Assembly: GCA_902461935.1 (NCBI GenBank)
Contig: CABPZP010000004.1
Location: 40,389 to 104,388, forward strand
From: Merdicola sp905200315
GTDB lineage: Bacteria; Bacillota; Clostridia; TANB77; CAG-508
Reading direction: 5' to 3'
DNA: 64,000 bases
The translations under genes were made by a program, and so were the position numbers. Shown here piece after piece: positions 26,624 to 35,887 of the stretch (the first letter of the stretch is position 1; each line of letters starts with the position of its first letter). The notes below the pieces were generated by a model that made no database searches, was not told where the DNA came from, and saw nothing but the letters and a program-made list of their open reading frames with translations.

Positions 26624-27724
26624 TTGCTTATTGTAGCAGTAATAGTAGTTTTAGTTTTAATAATAATAACACTAGTAATATATAATATGTCTATTCATAA
26701 AAAAGTAGTATCTTTTAGTAATTTAAATGATAAAATTAATAGTTTAAATATACTACAAAATTTTATGGATACAATCGGAGAAGATTCTTCTGTAGACAAC
26801 AAATTATCAAAAATAAATAACATTATTCTTCAAAGATATGAACCGTTAAAATATTCTACAATTGTTGTTTTTGATGGTGCAGAATATGTTGTTAAAGCAT
26901 CAAATGTTGACGAAAAGCATTGGGATACATTAACAAACTTATACAATGAGGAAATATTTAAAGATAGTATTTCTTCTGCAACTCCAAAATATGTTACTGT
27001 AGATAGAGAATCTGAAAAATTACCATATCAAAAAATGGAATTTGGAAGAGCAAAATCTGCAATGTTTTTTCCATTATTTATAGATAATGTATATATAGGA
27101 TATTGGCTAATTGAAAGTGGAATAGCACATGCTTTTGATAATATAGATACAGCTGTTTTGGAAGTTATAAAAAATAATATTGTTAAAATATTAAAAACAG
27201 TAGAATATCAAAATACAGTTGAAAATATTGTTAGAGAAGATAAATATTCAGGACTAAAGACTGCAGAATATTTATATGGAGAAGGAAAAAAGAAAATAGA
27301 TGTTTATAACGTTTCTGCAGTTTGTATGATGAAAATTGTTAATTTAGAAGAAATTAATGAATATGGTAGTAGAAATATTGGAAATAATGTAATTACAAAA
27401 GTAAGCAATATAATACAACAAAGTATATCTAATACGTATTTATTTGTTAGATATATGGGACCAAAATTTGTTATAGTGTTTACAGGAATACAAGCTGAAG
27501 ATACAGAGGATTTCGTAAAAGATTTAAAACAACGAATAGAAAGATTAGAATTTAGCAAAAATGAAATAGATTATGAAAATAACAAGAAAGACACAATTTT
27601 AGTACCTAAACTTAATTTTGCAATAACAACATATTACAAAGGAACGTCTATGGATGCACTAACTAAAAAGCTAGAAGAATATATAGATTCAACTGGCGAG
27701 GAAAGTAATATAAATTTTGTATAA
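26624..27724 (+). CDS. Membrane-anchored GAF / degenerate GGDEF protein
   Basis: About 366 residues. TTG 26624 follows GAGGTGA by 5 nt; GTG 26615 also opens the frame. One N-terminal helix (LIVAVIVVLVLIIITLVIY), then a GAF-like domain (about 40-190; STIVVFDGAEYVV, AMFFPLFIDNVYIGYWLIE), then a GGDEF-like domain in which the GGDEF motif is replaced by GPKFVIVF (about 285). It is probably a catalytically inactive sensor. It follows the CpaE-like gene closely, so co-function is likely. Confidence 0.7.
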   Translation: MLIVAVIVVLVLIIITLVIYNMSIHKKVVSFSNLNDKINSLNILQNFMDTIGEDSSVDNKLSKINNIILQRYEPLKYSTIVVFDGAEYVVKASNVDEKHWDTLTNLYNEEIFKDSISSATPKYVTVDRESEKLPYQKMEFGRAKSAMFFPLFIDNVYIGYWLIESGIAHAFDNIDTAVLEVIKNNIVKILKTVEYQNTVENIVREDKYSGLKTAEYLYGEGKKKIDVYNVSAVCMMKIVNLEEINEYGSRNIGNNVITKVSNIIQQSISNTYLFVRYMGPKFVIVFTGIQAEDTEDFVKDLKQRIERLEFSKNEIDYENNKKDTILVPKLNFAITTYYKGTSMDALTKKLEEYIDSTGEESNINFV

Positions 27725-27741
27725 AAGGAGAGTAGATAGCA

Positions 27742-27999
27742 ATGAATTTTGATGAAACAATGAACTTTAAAATAGAAAAAGAAAACAATGAAAGAGTTCA
27801 AGAAATTTTAAAAGAAGTGTATGAAGCTCTTGAAGAAAAGGGATATAACCCTATTAATCAAATTGTTGGATATATATTATCTGGAGACCCAACATATATA
27901 ACAAGTTATAAAGATGCAAGAAGTAAAATAAGAACTATTGAAAGAGATGAATTACTTGAAAAAATGGTTCAAAAATATATAGGAATTGATGAAGCGTAA
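27742..27999 (+). CDS. ireB: IreB family regulatory phosphoprotein (YrzL)
   Basis: 85-residue DUF965 protein: FDETMNFKI start, NPINQIVGYILSGDPTYITS core, ARSKIRTIERDELLE. In Enterococcus the homologue is a phosphorylation target of the PASTA kinase IreK, equivalent to PrkC here. ribosome site AAAGGAGAG. The order ireB-ruvX-DUF1292 reproduces B. subtilis yrzL-yrrK-yrzB. Confidence 0.95.
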   Translation: MNFDETMNFKIEKENNERVQEILKEVYEALEEKGYNPINQIVGYILSGDPTYITSYKDARSKIRTIERDELLEKMVQKYIGIDEA

Positions 28000-28000
28000 A

Positions 28001-28414
28001 ATGAGAATAATGTCAATAGATTATGGAGATGCAAGGGTAGGAATTGCAATTACCGATGCACTTGGAATAACAGCACAAGGATTAGAAACAATACAAAGAA
28101 ATAATAGTGATAAAATAGTATTAAAAAGATTAGAAGAAATTATAAAAGAATATAAAGTTGGAACAATTGTAGTTGGAATGCCATATAATTTAAAAGGTGA
28201 AAAAACTGTAAGAGCAGAGAAAACGGAAAAATTCATACATAAATTAAAGTGTAAATTCAATACAATAAATATAGAAAATGTTGATGAAAGATTAACAACA
28301 GTTGAAGCACACAAAACAATGAATATGCTAAATATAAACAAACATAAAAAAAGAGATATTGTAGATACAATATCAGCTGTATACATTTTAGAAAATTTTA
28401 TAAACAAAAAATAA
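28001..28414 (+). CDS. ruvX: Putative pre-16S rRNA nuclease / Holliday junction resolvase-like RuvX (YqgF)
   Basis: 137 residues from ATG 28001 (MRIMSIDYGDARVGIAITD), one base after the ireB stop; ATG 27989 overlaps ireB and is also open. RNase H-like fold with catalytic Asp in SIDYGDARVG, VVGMPYN, and VDERLTTVEAH. The C-terminal KKRDIVDTISAVYIL is typical. YqgF acts in 16S 5' end processing in E. coli. Confidence 0.93.
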   Translation: MRIMSIDYGDARVGIAITDALGITAQGLETIQRNNSDKIVLKRLEEIIKEYKVGTIVVGMPYNLKGEKTVRAEKTEKFIHKLKCKFNTINIENVDERLTTVEAHKTMNMLNINKHKKRDIVDTISAVYILENFINKK

Positions 28415-28528
28415 AAATCTATTGTAAAGTTTAAAAAAATAGTATATCATATTGCAAATAACAAATAATATAAATATTGTTATTAATATTGTAGAAATAC
28501 AATAAATATAAATTAGGAGGAAAATTAA

Positions 28529-28837
28529 ATGAGTGAAGATGTAAACAATGTAGGAGAAGAATTAGATAACATAATAATATTAAACGATGAAGAAGGAAAC
28601 GAAGTTAAATTTGAATTTTTAGACTTAATAGAATTAGATGGAGAAGAATTTGTAGTATTACTACCAACAGAAGACGAAGAAGACAACGAAGAAGTTGTAA
28701 TACTTAAAGTTGAAGATTCTGAAGACGAAGATATGGAATCTTATGTAAGTGTTGATGATGAAGAAACATTAAACACAGTATTTGAAATGTTCAAAGAAAA
28801 ATTCAAAGATGAATTTAACTTTGTAGATGAAGACTAA
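28529..28837 (+). CDS. DUF1292 protein (YrzB-like)
   Basis: 102 residues, very acidic (many Glu/Asp runs). Core pattern NIIILNDEEGNEVKFEFLDL then ELDGEEFVVLLP matches DUF1292. Function unknown; its conserved position after ruvX supports the call. AGGAGG ribosome site. Confidence 0.88.
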   Translation: MSEDVNNVGEELDNIIILNDEEGNEVKFEFLDLIELDGEEFVVLLPTEDEEDNEEVVILKVEDSEDEDMESYVSVDDEETLNTVFEMFKEKFKDEFNFVDED

Positions 28838-28854
28838 TTTATATATATAGTGAA

Positions 28855-29105
28855 AATACAAATACGGTGAGAAAGAGGAGTAAATTTAAACACTGCTTGA
28901 AAGAGAAAAGAAGTCATAGGCTGAAAGCTTCTTAAGTAAGAATAAATTGAAGGTAGCTTTTTAGGTAGGTATACTGAGAAATATAAAATAGGTATATCCG
29001 GAATAAGCCACGTTATAGGCTAAGAGATACAAATAAAAATAATTATTTGTAATTAAGGTGGTACCGTGAGAAACCCTCGCCCTTATATAGGCGAGGGTTT
29101 TATTT
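28855..29105 (+). promoter_or_regulatory. T-box riboswitch leader of valS
   Basis: The 28855-29072 leader contains the T-box core AAGGTGGTACCGTG (29055-29068), followed by a terminator stem ACCCTCGCC/GGCGAGGGT (29073-29099) and TTTTATTTT. The AGAGGAGTAA and GGTAGGTATACTGAGAA segments fit stem I elements; a GUA valine specifier is plausible near 28975 but I could not fold it. Uncharged tRNA-Val would favour antitermination and valS expression. Confidence 0.9.
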
Positions 29106-29132
29106 TGTTATTATAAAAGGAGGAAAATGAAA

Positions 29133-31763
29133 ATGAAAAATAGAAAACTAGAAAACACATACAATCCACAAGAATTTGAAGAAAAACTATATGAAAAATG
29201 GGAAGAAAAAGGCTATTTTAAACCAAGTATGAATAAAGAAAGTGAGGCATATTCAATAATGATGCCACCACCAAATGTAACAGGAAAATTACATATGGGT
29301 CATGCTTTAGATGGAACAATACAAGATATTTTAATACGTTATAAAAGAATGAATGGATTTAATACATTATGGCTACCAGGAACAGACCATGCAGCCATAG
29401 CTACAGAAGCAAAAGTTGTTGCGAAAATGAAAGAAGAAGGTCTTACAAAGGATGATTTAGGAAGAGATGGATTCTTAGAAAGAGCATGGGATTGGACACA
29501 TGAGTATGGAGGAACAATTCAAAAACAACAAAGAAAAATTGGATGTTCATGTGATTGGGAAAGAAAAAGATTTACACTAGATGAAGGTTTATCAAAAGCT
29601 GTTCAAGAACAATTTATAAAATTATATGAAAAAGGCTTAATTTATAAAGGAAAAAGAATGATAAATTGGTGTCCAAATTGTCATACATCAATATCAGATG
29701 CAGAAGTAGAATATGAAGAAGAACCTTCACACTTATGGCATATTAGATACAAAATAACAGGAACAGATAAATATCTTACAATTGCAACAACAAGACCAGA
29801 AACAATGCTAGGAGATACAGCTGTTGCAGTTCATCCAGATGATGAAAGATATAAAGATATAGTAGGAAAAACATGTATCTTACCAATAATGAATAAAGAA
29901 ATACCAATTATAGCAGATAGATTTGTAGATAAAGAATTTGGAACAGGATGTGTAAAAATTACACCTGCACATGACCCTAATGATTATCAAGCTGGTTTAT
30001 CACATGGATTAGAAATAATAGAAGTATTTGATGAAAGCTCTATAATGAACGATTTAGTTCCGGAATATAAAGGACTAAAATCAATAGAAGCAAGAAAATT
30101 AATAGTAGAAAAACTAAAAGAAATTGGAGCTTTAGTTAAAATAGAAGATTACAACCACAATGTTGGAAAATGTTATAGATGCCATACTACAATAGAACCA
30201 AGAATATCAGACCAATGGTTTGTTAGTATGAAAGAACTTGCAAAACCAGCAATAGAAGCAGTAAAAAATGATGACATAACATTTGTTCCAAAAAGATACG
30301 AAAAAAATTATTTCCACTGGATGGAAAATATACAAGATTGGTGTATATCACGTCAATTATGGTGGGGACATAGAATACCAGCGTATTATTGTCAAGATTG
30401 TGGAGAAATAAATGTTGCAAAAGAAAAACCGCATACCTGTAAAAAATGTGGTAGCGAAAATTTAAAACAAGATGAAGATACTTTAGATACATGGTTTAGT
30501 TCAGCTCTATGGCCATTTTCAACATTAGGTTGGCCAGAAGAAACAGAAGATTATAAAACATTTTTCCCAACTAATGTGTTAGTTACAGGTTACGATATAA
30601 TAACATTCTGGGTTTCAAGGATGATAACATCAAGCTTAGAATTAACAGGAAAAAAACCATTCAAAGATATATTAATTCATGGAATAGTAAGAGATAGCCA
30701 AGGAAGAAAAATGTCAAAATCATTAGGAAATGGAATAGACCCAATAGAAATAATAGAAAAATATGGAGCAGATTCATTAAGGTTTTCATTAGTTCAAGGA
30801 ACTACGCCAGGAAATGATATACGTTATATGCCAGAAAAATTAGACCAAGCATCTAATTTTGCAAACAAACTATGGAATGCATCAAAATTTGTTTTAATGA
30901 ACTTAGAAGATTACGATGGAAATGTATATGAAGATAATTTATGTTATGAAGATAAATGGATTTTATCTAAATTAAACACATTAGTACAAGAAGTATCAAA
31001 CAATATAGAAAAATACGATTTAGGAGTTGCTTCTCAAAAAATATATGATTTTATATGGAACGAATTTTGCGATTGGTATATAGAAATTGTAAAATTACGT
31101 TTATATGATAAAGAAAATAAAACAAGAAAATCAGCTCAATATGTATTAAATAAAGTATTATGTGATGCATTGAAACTATTACATCCAATAATGCCATTTA
31201 TAACAGAAGAAATATATACAAAGCTATACAATGAAGATGAAAGCATAATGATTTCTAGTTGGCCAAAATATGAAAAAAAATACAACTTCAAAGATGAAGA
31301 ACAAAAAATAGAAAAAATAAAAGAAATAATAATTGGAATAAGAAATATTAGAAATAATATGAATGTACATCCATCTAAAAAATCTAAATTGGTATTTGTA
31401 ACAGAAGAATATAAAAATGTTATAGAAAATAGCAAAACATTCTTAGAAAAATTAGGGTTTGCTAATGAAATAATAGTACAAAACGATAAAGCTGGAATAG
31501 ACTCAAATGCTATATCAATATTATTAGATGGAATAGAAACATATATACCATTTGAAGAATTAGTAGATTTAGAGGCAGAAAAACAACGTTTACAAGAAGA
31601 AAAACAAAAATTAATATATGAAGTAGAAAGATGCGAAAAAATGCTATCAAATCCAGGATTTGTAAACAAAGCACCAGAAGTAAAAGTAAATGCAGAAAAA
31701 GAAAAATTAGAAAAATATAGAGCAATGCTAGAAAATACAGAAGAAAGATTAAAAAACTTATAA
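29133..31763 (+). CDS. valS: Valyl-tRNA synthetase
   Basis: Class I synthetase, about 876 residues. HIGH-type motif PPPNVTGKLHMGHAL (about residue 50), KMSKS motif GRKMSKSLGNGIDP (about 530), editing domain with ATTRPETMLGDTAVAV, zinc-like CxxC pairs (YCQDCGE, CKKCGSE), and a C-terminal coiled-coil arm (LEAEKQRLQEEKQKLIYEVE). ATG 29133 is 9 nt after AGGAGG; ATG 29127 is only 3 nt away. Controlled by the T-box leader. Confidence 0.97.
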   Translation: MKNRKLENTYNPQEFEEKLYEKWEEKGYFKPSMNKESEAYSIMMPPPNVTGKLHMGHALDGTIQDILIRYKRMNGFNTLWLPGTDHAAIATEAKVVAKMKEEGLTKDDLGRDGFLERAWDWTHEYGGTIQKQQRKIGCSCDWERKRFTLDEGLSKAVQEQFIKLYEKGLIYKGKRMINWCPNCHTSISDAEVEYEEEPSHLWHIRYKITGTDKYLTIATTRPETMLGDTAVAVHPDDERYKDIVGKTCILPIMNKEIPIIADRFVDKEFGTGCVKITPAHDPNDYQAGLSHGLEIIEVFDESSIMNDLVPEYKGLKSIEARKLIVEKLKEIGALVKIEDYNHNVGKCYRCHTTIEPRISDQWFVSMKELAKPAIEAVKNDDITFVPKRYEKNYFHWMENIQDWCISRQLWWGHRIPAYYCQDCGEINVAKEKPHTCKKCGSENLKQDEDTLDTWFSSALWPFSTLGWPEETEDYKTFFPTNVLVTGYDIITFWVSRMITSSLELTGKKPFKDILIHGIVRDSQGRKMSKSLGNGIDPIEIIEKYGADSLRFSLVQGTTPGNDIRYMPEKLDQASNFANKLWNASKFVLMNLEDYDGNVYEDNLCYEDKWILSKLNTLVQEVSNNIEKYDLGVASQKIYDFIWNEFCDWYIEIVKLRLYDKENKTRKSAQYVLNKVLCDALKLLHPIMPFITEEIYTKLYNEDESIMISSWPKYEKKYNFKDEEQKIEKIKEIIIGIRNIRNNMNVHPSKKSKLVFVTEEYKNVIENSKTFLEKLGFANEIIVQNDKAGIDSNAISILLDGIETYIPFEELVDLEAEKQRLQEEKQKLIYEVERCEKMLSNPGFVNKAPEVKVNAEKEKLEKYRAMLENTEERLKNL

Positions 31764-31773
31764 AAATAAACAC

Positions 31774-31816
31774 AAAAATCACCTTTAATTAATAAAATTA
31801 TTTAGAGGTGATTTTT
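31774..31816 (+). terminator. Terminator-like stem overlapping the next gene's ribosome site
   Basis: AAAAATCACCT (31774-31784) pairs with AGGTGATTTTT, and T runs on. The right arm contains the AGAGGTGA Shine-Dalgarno of the gene at 31817, so the same stem could terminate valS transcription and hide that ribosome site. Confidence 0.7.
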
Positions 31817-32344
31817 TTGAGTAAATTACAAAAATGGCAAATAGGTGCAACAGCATTCTGTTTAGTAATAGGAACTCTATTACATTTTACATATGAATTA
31901 TCTGGTGGAAATACATTTGTAGCAGCATTTAGTGCAGTAAATGAAAGTACATGGGAACATTTAAAGCTAGTATTTTATCCAACATTTATATTTTCAATAA
32001 TTGAGTACTTTTTTATTGGAAAAAGTACGAATAACTATAGTATAGCAAAAACAATAGCAATAATATTTGAAATGAGTTTTATAACAATTTTCTTTTATAC
32101 ATATACAGGAATAATTGGAACAAACTATGCATTTTTAGATATATCATCTTTTGTAGTAGCAATAATAGCAGGAGAATATATAGCATATAAAATTATGCAA
32201 AAACCACAAATAAAAAATAATGCAATAAAAATATTAGCAATAATAATACCAATACTACTTTTAATAGCTTTTGTAGTTGCAACATATAATCCACCAATGA
32301 TAAATTTGTTCAAAGATCCAGTAACAGGAGGCTATGGAATTTAA
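31817..32344 (+). CDS. DUF6512-like integral membrane protein
   Basis: About 175 residues from TTG 31817, 5 nt after AGAGGTGA. Five or so membrane helices. Conserved-looking motifs HFTYELSGGNTFVAAFSAVN and STWEHLKLVFYPT with a polar WEH triad suggest the DUF6512 family. Function unknown. The start codon and ribosome site lie in the valS terminator stem. Confidence 0.72.
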   Translation: MSKLQKWQIGATAFCLVIGTLLHFTYELSGGNTFVAAFSAVNESTWEHLKLVFYPTFIFSIIEYFFIGKSTNNYSIAKTIAIIFEMSFITIFFYTYTGIIGTNYAFLDISSFVVAIIAGEYIAYKIMQKPQIKNNAIKILAIIIPILLLIAFVVATYNPPMINLFKDPVTGGYGI

Positions 32345-32406
32345 AATATATATTGCTAAAATTCAAAAAATATTGTAAAATAATAAAAAAATTTGGAGGA
32401 GAAAAA

Positions 32407-33831
32407 TTGAACGAAATAGAATTACAAAAAGAATATATAAAAAAAGTTGCACAAATAAATAAAGGAAAAAATCTAAAATACTGTATTTTAACAATGGGTT
32501 GCCAATTAAATGAGAACGATTCAGAAAAATTATGTGGTATGTTAGAAAATATGGGATATAGTAAAACAGATAAATTTGAAGATTCAAATTTTGCTATATT
32601 TAATACATGTTGTGTTAGAGAAAATGCAGAAGATAAATTGTTTGGAAATTTGGGAGAACTAAAAAGAGTAAAGGAAAACAAAAATACAATTATAGCAATA
32701 GGTGGATGTATGATGCAAGAAAAACATATTACAGACAAAATAAAGAAAAGCTATAACTATGTAGATATAATTTTTGGAACACATACATTACATAAATTGC
32801 CACAAGATACCTATGAAATTTTAAATGATAGAAGAAAAATAGAAGACGTAATAGATATAGACGGAGAAGTTTATGAAGGTTTGCCAATAAAACGTTTCGA
32901 TAATATAAAAGCTTCAGTAACTATTATGTATGGATGTAATAATTTTTGTAGTTATTGTATAGTTCCATATGTACGTGGAAGAGAAAGAAGTAGAAATCCA
33001 CAAGACATAATAAATGAAGTACAAGAGTTAGCTAAAAAAGGTTATAAAGAAATTACTTTATTAGGCCAAAATGTTAACTCATATTTGGTTAGTGAAAAAA
33101 GAAATAATAAAGACTTAGAATACATAGTAAAAATAAACGAAAAAGAATTTAAAATTAATTCCTTTGCAACATTATTAATTGCATGTAATGAAATTGAAGG
33201 AATAGAAAGAATACGTTTTGTATCTCCACATCCAAAAGATTTTACAGATGATGTAATAGAGGCGATTGCAAAATGTGATAAAGTATGTAAATTAGTACAT
33301 TTACCGTTACAGTCTGGTAGTACAAGAATGTTAAAAATAATGAACAGAAAATACACAAAAGAACAATACTTAAATTTAGTAGAAAAAATGAAAGAAAAAA
33401 TACCAAATGTAAAATTCTCAACAGACATAATAGTAGGATTTGCAGGGGAAACAGAAGATGATTTTGTAGATACATTAGATGTAGTAAGAAAAGTAAAATA
33501 TGAACAAGTTTATATGTTTATATATTCAATTAGAGTAGGAACACCAGGTGCAAAAATGGAAAATCAAGTACCAGATGAAATAAAACATAAACGTTTTGAA
33601 AGACTAAAAAAATTGGTAGAAAGTCAAATAAAAGAAAATAACGATTTATATGTTGGAACAAAACAAAAAATATTAGTAGAAGGAACAAGTAAAAACAACA
33701 AAAAAATGCTAACAGGACGAACAGATAGTAATAAAGTAGTTATTTTTGAGGGGAATAAAGAACTAATAAATAAAATGGTAGAACTAGAAATAGAATCAGA
33801 GCATATGTGGTATTTAAAAGGTAAAAAATAA
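32407..33831 (+). CDS. miaB: tRNA-2-methylthio-N6-dimethylallyladenosine synthase MiaB
   Basis: 474 residues from TTG 32407, after TGGAGGAG. MTTase N-domain cysteines in TMGCQLNENDSE, FNTCCVREN and IGGCMMQ. Radical SAM motif GCNNFCSYCIVPY, GRERSR, and a C-terminal TRAM domain (KILVEGTSKNNKKML...). It adds the methylthio group to i6A37 of tRNAs reading UNN codons. An insert of about 35 residues (after GQNVNSY) is present, as in some clostridial MiaB. Confidence 0.94.
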   Translation: MNEIELQKEYIKKVAQINKGKNLKYCILTMGCQLNENDSEKLCGMLENMGYSKTDKFEDSNFAIFNTCCVRENAEDKLFGNLGELKRVKENKNTIIAIGGCMMQEKHITDKIKKSYNYVDIIFGTHTLHKLPQDTYEILNDRRKIEDVIDIDGEVYEGLPIKRFDNIKASVTIMYGCNNFCSYCIVPYVRGRERSRNPQDIINEVQELAKKGYKEITLLGQNVNSYLVSEKRNNKDLEYIVKINEKEFKINSFATLLIACNEIEGIERIRFVSPHPKDFTDDVIEAIAKCDKVCKLVHLPLQSGSTRMLKIMNRKYTKEQYLNLVEKMKEKIPNVKFSTDIIVGFAGETEDDFVDTLDVVRKVKYEQVYMFIYSIRVGTPGAKMENQVPDEIKHKRFERLKKLVESQIKENNDLYVGTKQKILVEGTSKNNKKMLTGRTDSNKVVIFEGNKELINKMVELEIESEHMWYLKGKK

Positions 33832-33833
33832 AG

Positions 33834-33885
33834 GGCCAGTCCCCTAACCGACAATTTGTCGGTTTTAGGGACGGGTCTTTTTTTG
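33834..33885. terminator. Intrinsic terminator after miaB (probably bidirectional)
   Basis: Nested stem: inner CCGACAA/TTGTCGG, outer CCCCTAA/TTAGGG plus GACGGGTC, then T7. Its CCCTAACCGAC core is shared with the terminator at 9181. Confidence 0.85.
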
Positions 33886-34263
33886 CTATACGCTTTGTTC
33901 TCCAGGAATGAAGTAATCTATAACTCCATAAATTAATGCACCAATAATAGCAGCCATCCAAGAAACAGTATAACCTGCTATAAAGAATTGTGCTGCATAT
34001 AAAGTAACCGCAGCTAAAACAAAACCTACAAAACCTTTTCCAAAACTACTAGCATGCAATCCTGTAAATTTAACTATTAAATAATCTATAACAGTTAAAA
34101 CTACTGCAGCAATAGCCAATGTCCAAAAGCCATTTATAGAAAAACCAGGAGTAAAGAAAGCTGTAATAGCAAGTACAACGGCAGAAGTTATTAAACGCCA
34201 AATAATTTGACCAACTGTACCCATTGTACTTTCAGATTGAGAATTACTCTGAGTATTTGCCAT
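33886..34263 (-). CDS. Four-helix membrane protein of the phage-holin-4-like family
   Basis: 125 residues (MANTQSNSQSESTMGTVGQI) with four membrane helices, including ITAFFTPGFSINGFWT. The pattern (helix, PGF.I.GFWTA, helix) fits the small Phage_holin_4_2/YvlD-type membrane family, found in many non-phage contexts. The start at 34263 follows AGGAGG. No phage genes are nearby, so lysis is not implied. Confidence 0.7.
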   Translation of the reverse strand: MANTQSNSQSESTMGTVGQIIWRLITSAVVLAITAFFTPGFSINGFWTLAIAAVVLTVIDYLIVKFTGLHASSFGKGFVGFVLAAVTLYAAQFFIAGYTVSWMAAIIGALIYGVIDYFIPGEQSV

Positions 34264-34403
34264 CTTAAATAGACCTCCTAAAAAGAGTAAAATGAATTTG
34301 TGAAAAATTATCACATTAATATTATTTACAAAAAATATATTATTATTCAATTTGAATAAATTATATAAAAAAGATAAAAATAATAAAAAAACAAGGAGAA
34401 AAA

Positions 34404-35076
34404 ATGTTAATTATATTTGTTAGAGCAATTGTTTTATATATTTTAGTTTTAATAGTAATGAGATTAATGGGAAAAAGAGAAATTGGGCAAATGCAGCCAT
34501 TTGAACTTGCAATATCAATAATGATTGCAGACTTAGCAACAGTACCAATGGCCGAACTTGGAATTCCACTTACAAATGGTATATTACCAATTTTAGGATT
34601 ACTTGTTATGCATTTATTAATTTCAATATTGAATTTAAAAAGTATGCGTTTTAGAGAAATAATCTCACGGAAAACCACGAATACTAATTTATAGAGGAAA
34701 AATAGACGAAAGAGCATTAATAAAAGAAAAAATAACAATAAATGAATTAGAAGAGCGATTAAGAGCACAAAATGTTTTCAATTTAGGAGATGTAGAATAC
34801 GCAATTTTAGAAACCAGCGGACAATTAAGTGTTATTCAAAAACCGAATAAAAGAAATACAATACCAGAAGATTTTAATATAATACCAGAATATGAAGGAA
34901 TACCATACGATTTAGTAATAGATGGAGAAATAATGAGAGAAAATTTAAAAAAAATTGGAAAAGATGAAACATGGCTAAAAAAACAACTAGAACCTTTTAA
35001 GATAAAATCAGAAGAGGCATTAATAGTCACATTTGATGGAAAAGGAAATATATTTTGCCAGAAAAAGGAGACATAA
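34404..35076 (+). CDS. YetF/DUF421 membrane protein, interrupted by a +1 shift
   Basis: The N-terminal half (three helices, then RLMGKREIGQMQPFELAISI) is in one frame. At 34668 it reads CGG. Removing C34668 gives REIISGKPRILIYRGKIDER, the conserved start of the DUF421 cytoplasmic domain, which stays open to 35076 (LEERLRAQNVFNLGDVEYAI, LETSGQLSVI). Total about 223 residues, the family length. Without shifting, the product ends at 34694 after 96 residues. DUF421 proteins are poorly characterised, with spore-germination and envelope links in some bacilli. It pairs with the DUF4363 gene 2 nt downstream. Confidence 0.88.
34668..34671 (+). other. Candidate +1 recoding site CGGA in the yetF/DUF421 gene
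   Basis: Frame reads ATC TCA CGG AAA; the conserved protein needs TCA (C) GGA AAA CCA, Ser-Gly-Lys-Pro. Extra base C34668. Confidence 0.75.
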
Positions 35077-35078
35077 AA

Positions 35079-35462
35079 ATGAAGAAATGTATAATAATTA
35101 TTATTGTTGTAATACTTGGAGTAAGCATTTTAAATATAATAACTGATAAAATTACATCGGAAAGTGTAAATTCTGTAATTAGTGACCTACAAGAATTAAA
35201 AGAAAATTTAGAATTAGAAAATAATGAAGAAATTAAAATAAGAATGAAAAATGTAGAAGACAATTGGTTAAGAAAAAAAAATAAACTTGAGTATTTTATT
35301 GAACATGATGAACTAGAAAAAGTAAGCTCTGAAATATATATAATTAAAGGAAATATTGAACAAGAAAAATATGAAGATGATATACCAGAAATAGAAAATG
35401 CAAAATTTATATTAAAACATCTAGAGGACAAGTACAAATTTATGTTTAAAAATCTATTTTAG
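35079..35462 (+). CDS. DUF4363 family protein
   Basis: 127 residues from ATG 35079 (ribosome site AAAGGAG). N-terminal helix (CIIIIIVVILGVSILNII) and a helical, acidic ectodomain (ELKENLELENNEEIKIR, WLRKKNKLEYFIEHDELEKV). The pattern fits DUF4363, whose genes are typically next to DUF421 genes, as here (2-nt gap). Function unknown. The 325 bp that follow contain no ORF that I can support. Confidence 0.75.
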   Translation: MKKCIIIIIVVILGVSILNIITDKITSESVNSVISDLQELKENLELENNEEIKIRMKNVEDNWLRKKNKLEYFIEHDELEKVSSEIYIIKGNIEQEKYEDDIPEIENAKFILKHLEDKYKFMFKNLF

Positions 35463-35742
35463 ACGTAAAATCTATTAAAGAAAAATATATTTTAGGTTTA
35501 AATAAGTATGTTATAGGTTTACAATAGATATGACACACTTAAATAAAAAAATATTGAAAGAGAGTTGCAAAAATGATATTGTTTAGATAACACAACTAGA
35601 TTAAGTTGGCAAGCATTTTTAAAGAAAAAGAAGACAAAGTTTGAGAAGATATTATAGGGTACTCAAAGTATATATTTTTCAAAAAAGTGTGACATATGAT
35701 TGACTAACCTACAAATTTGTAAATTAATTTTCTCGAAAACTC

Positions 35743-35774
35743 TTGCATAAAACAAAAACATATGTTAATATAAT
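35743..35774 (+). promoter_or_regulatory. Promoter of tRNA-Trp
   Basis: TTGCAT (35743) and overlapping -10 candidates TAATAT (35766, 17-nt spacer) and TATAAT (35769). The tRNA begins at 35788. Confidence 0.5.
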
Positions 35775-35787
35775 TAAGTAAGTTCAT

Positions 35788-35863
35788 AGGGGTATAGTGT
35801 CAATGGTTAGCACGATGGTCTCCAAAACCACAAGTCTGAGTTCGAGTCTTAGTACCCCTGCCA
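35788..35863 (+). tRNA. tRNA-Trp (CCA anticodon)
   Basis: Acceptor AGGGGTA/TACCCCT, discriminator G and encoded CCA (35861-35863). The anticodon loop CTCCAAA carries CCA (Trp). T-loop TTCGAGT. All arms fold. Confidence 0.95.
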
Positions 35864-35887
35864 AATTTAATATAGGGAGCTACTTTT

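Noticed and set aside
33886..34263. Prophage lysis holin
   Set aside because: The protein fits a general four-helix membrane family and no other phage genes are adjacent.
35463..35787. Coding or structured RNA in the 325-bp gap before tRNA-Trp
   Set aside because: No ORF with a ribosome site and no convincing stems; only a promoter near the tRNA could be supported.
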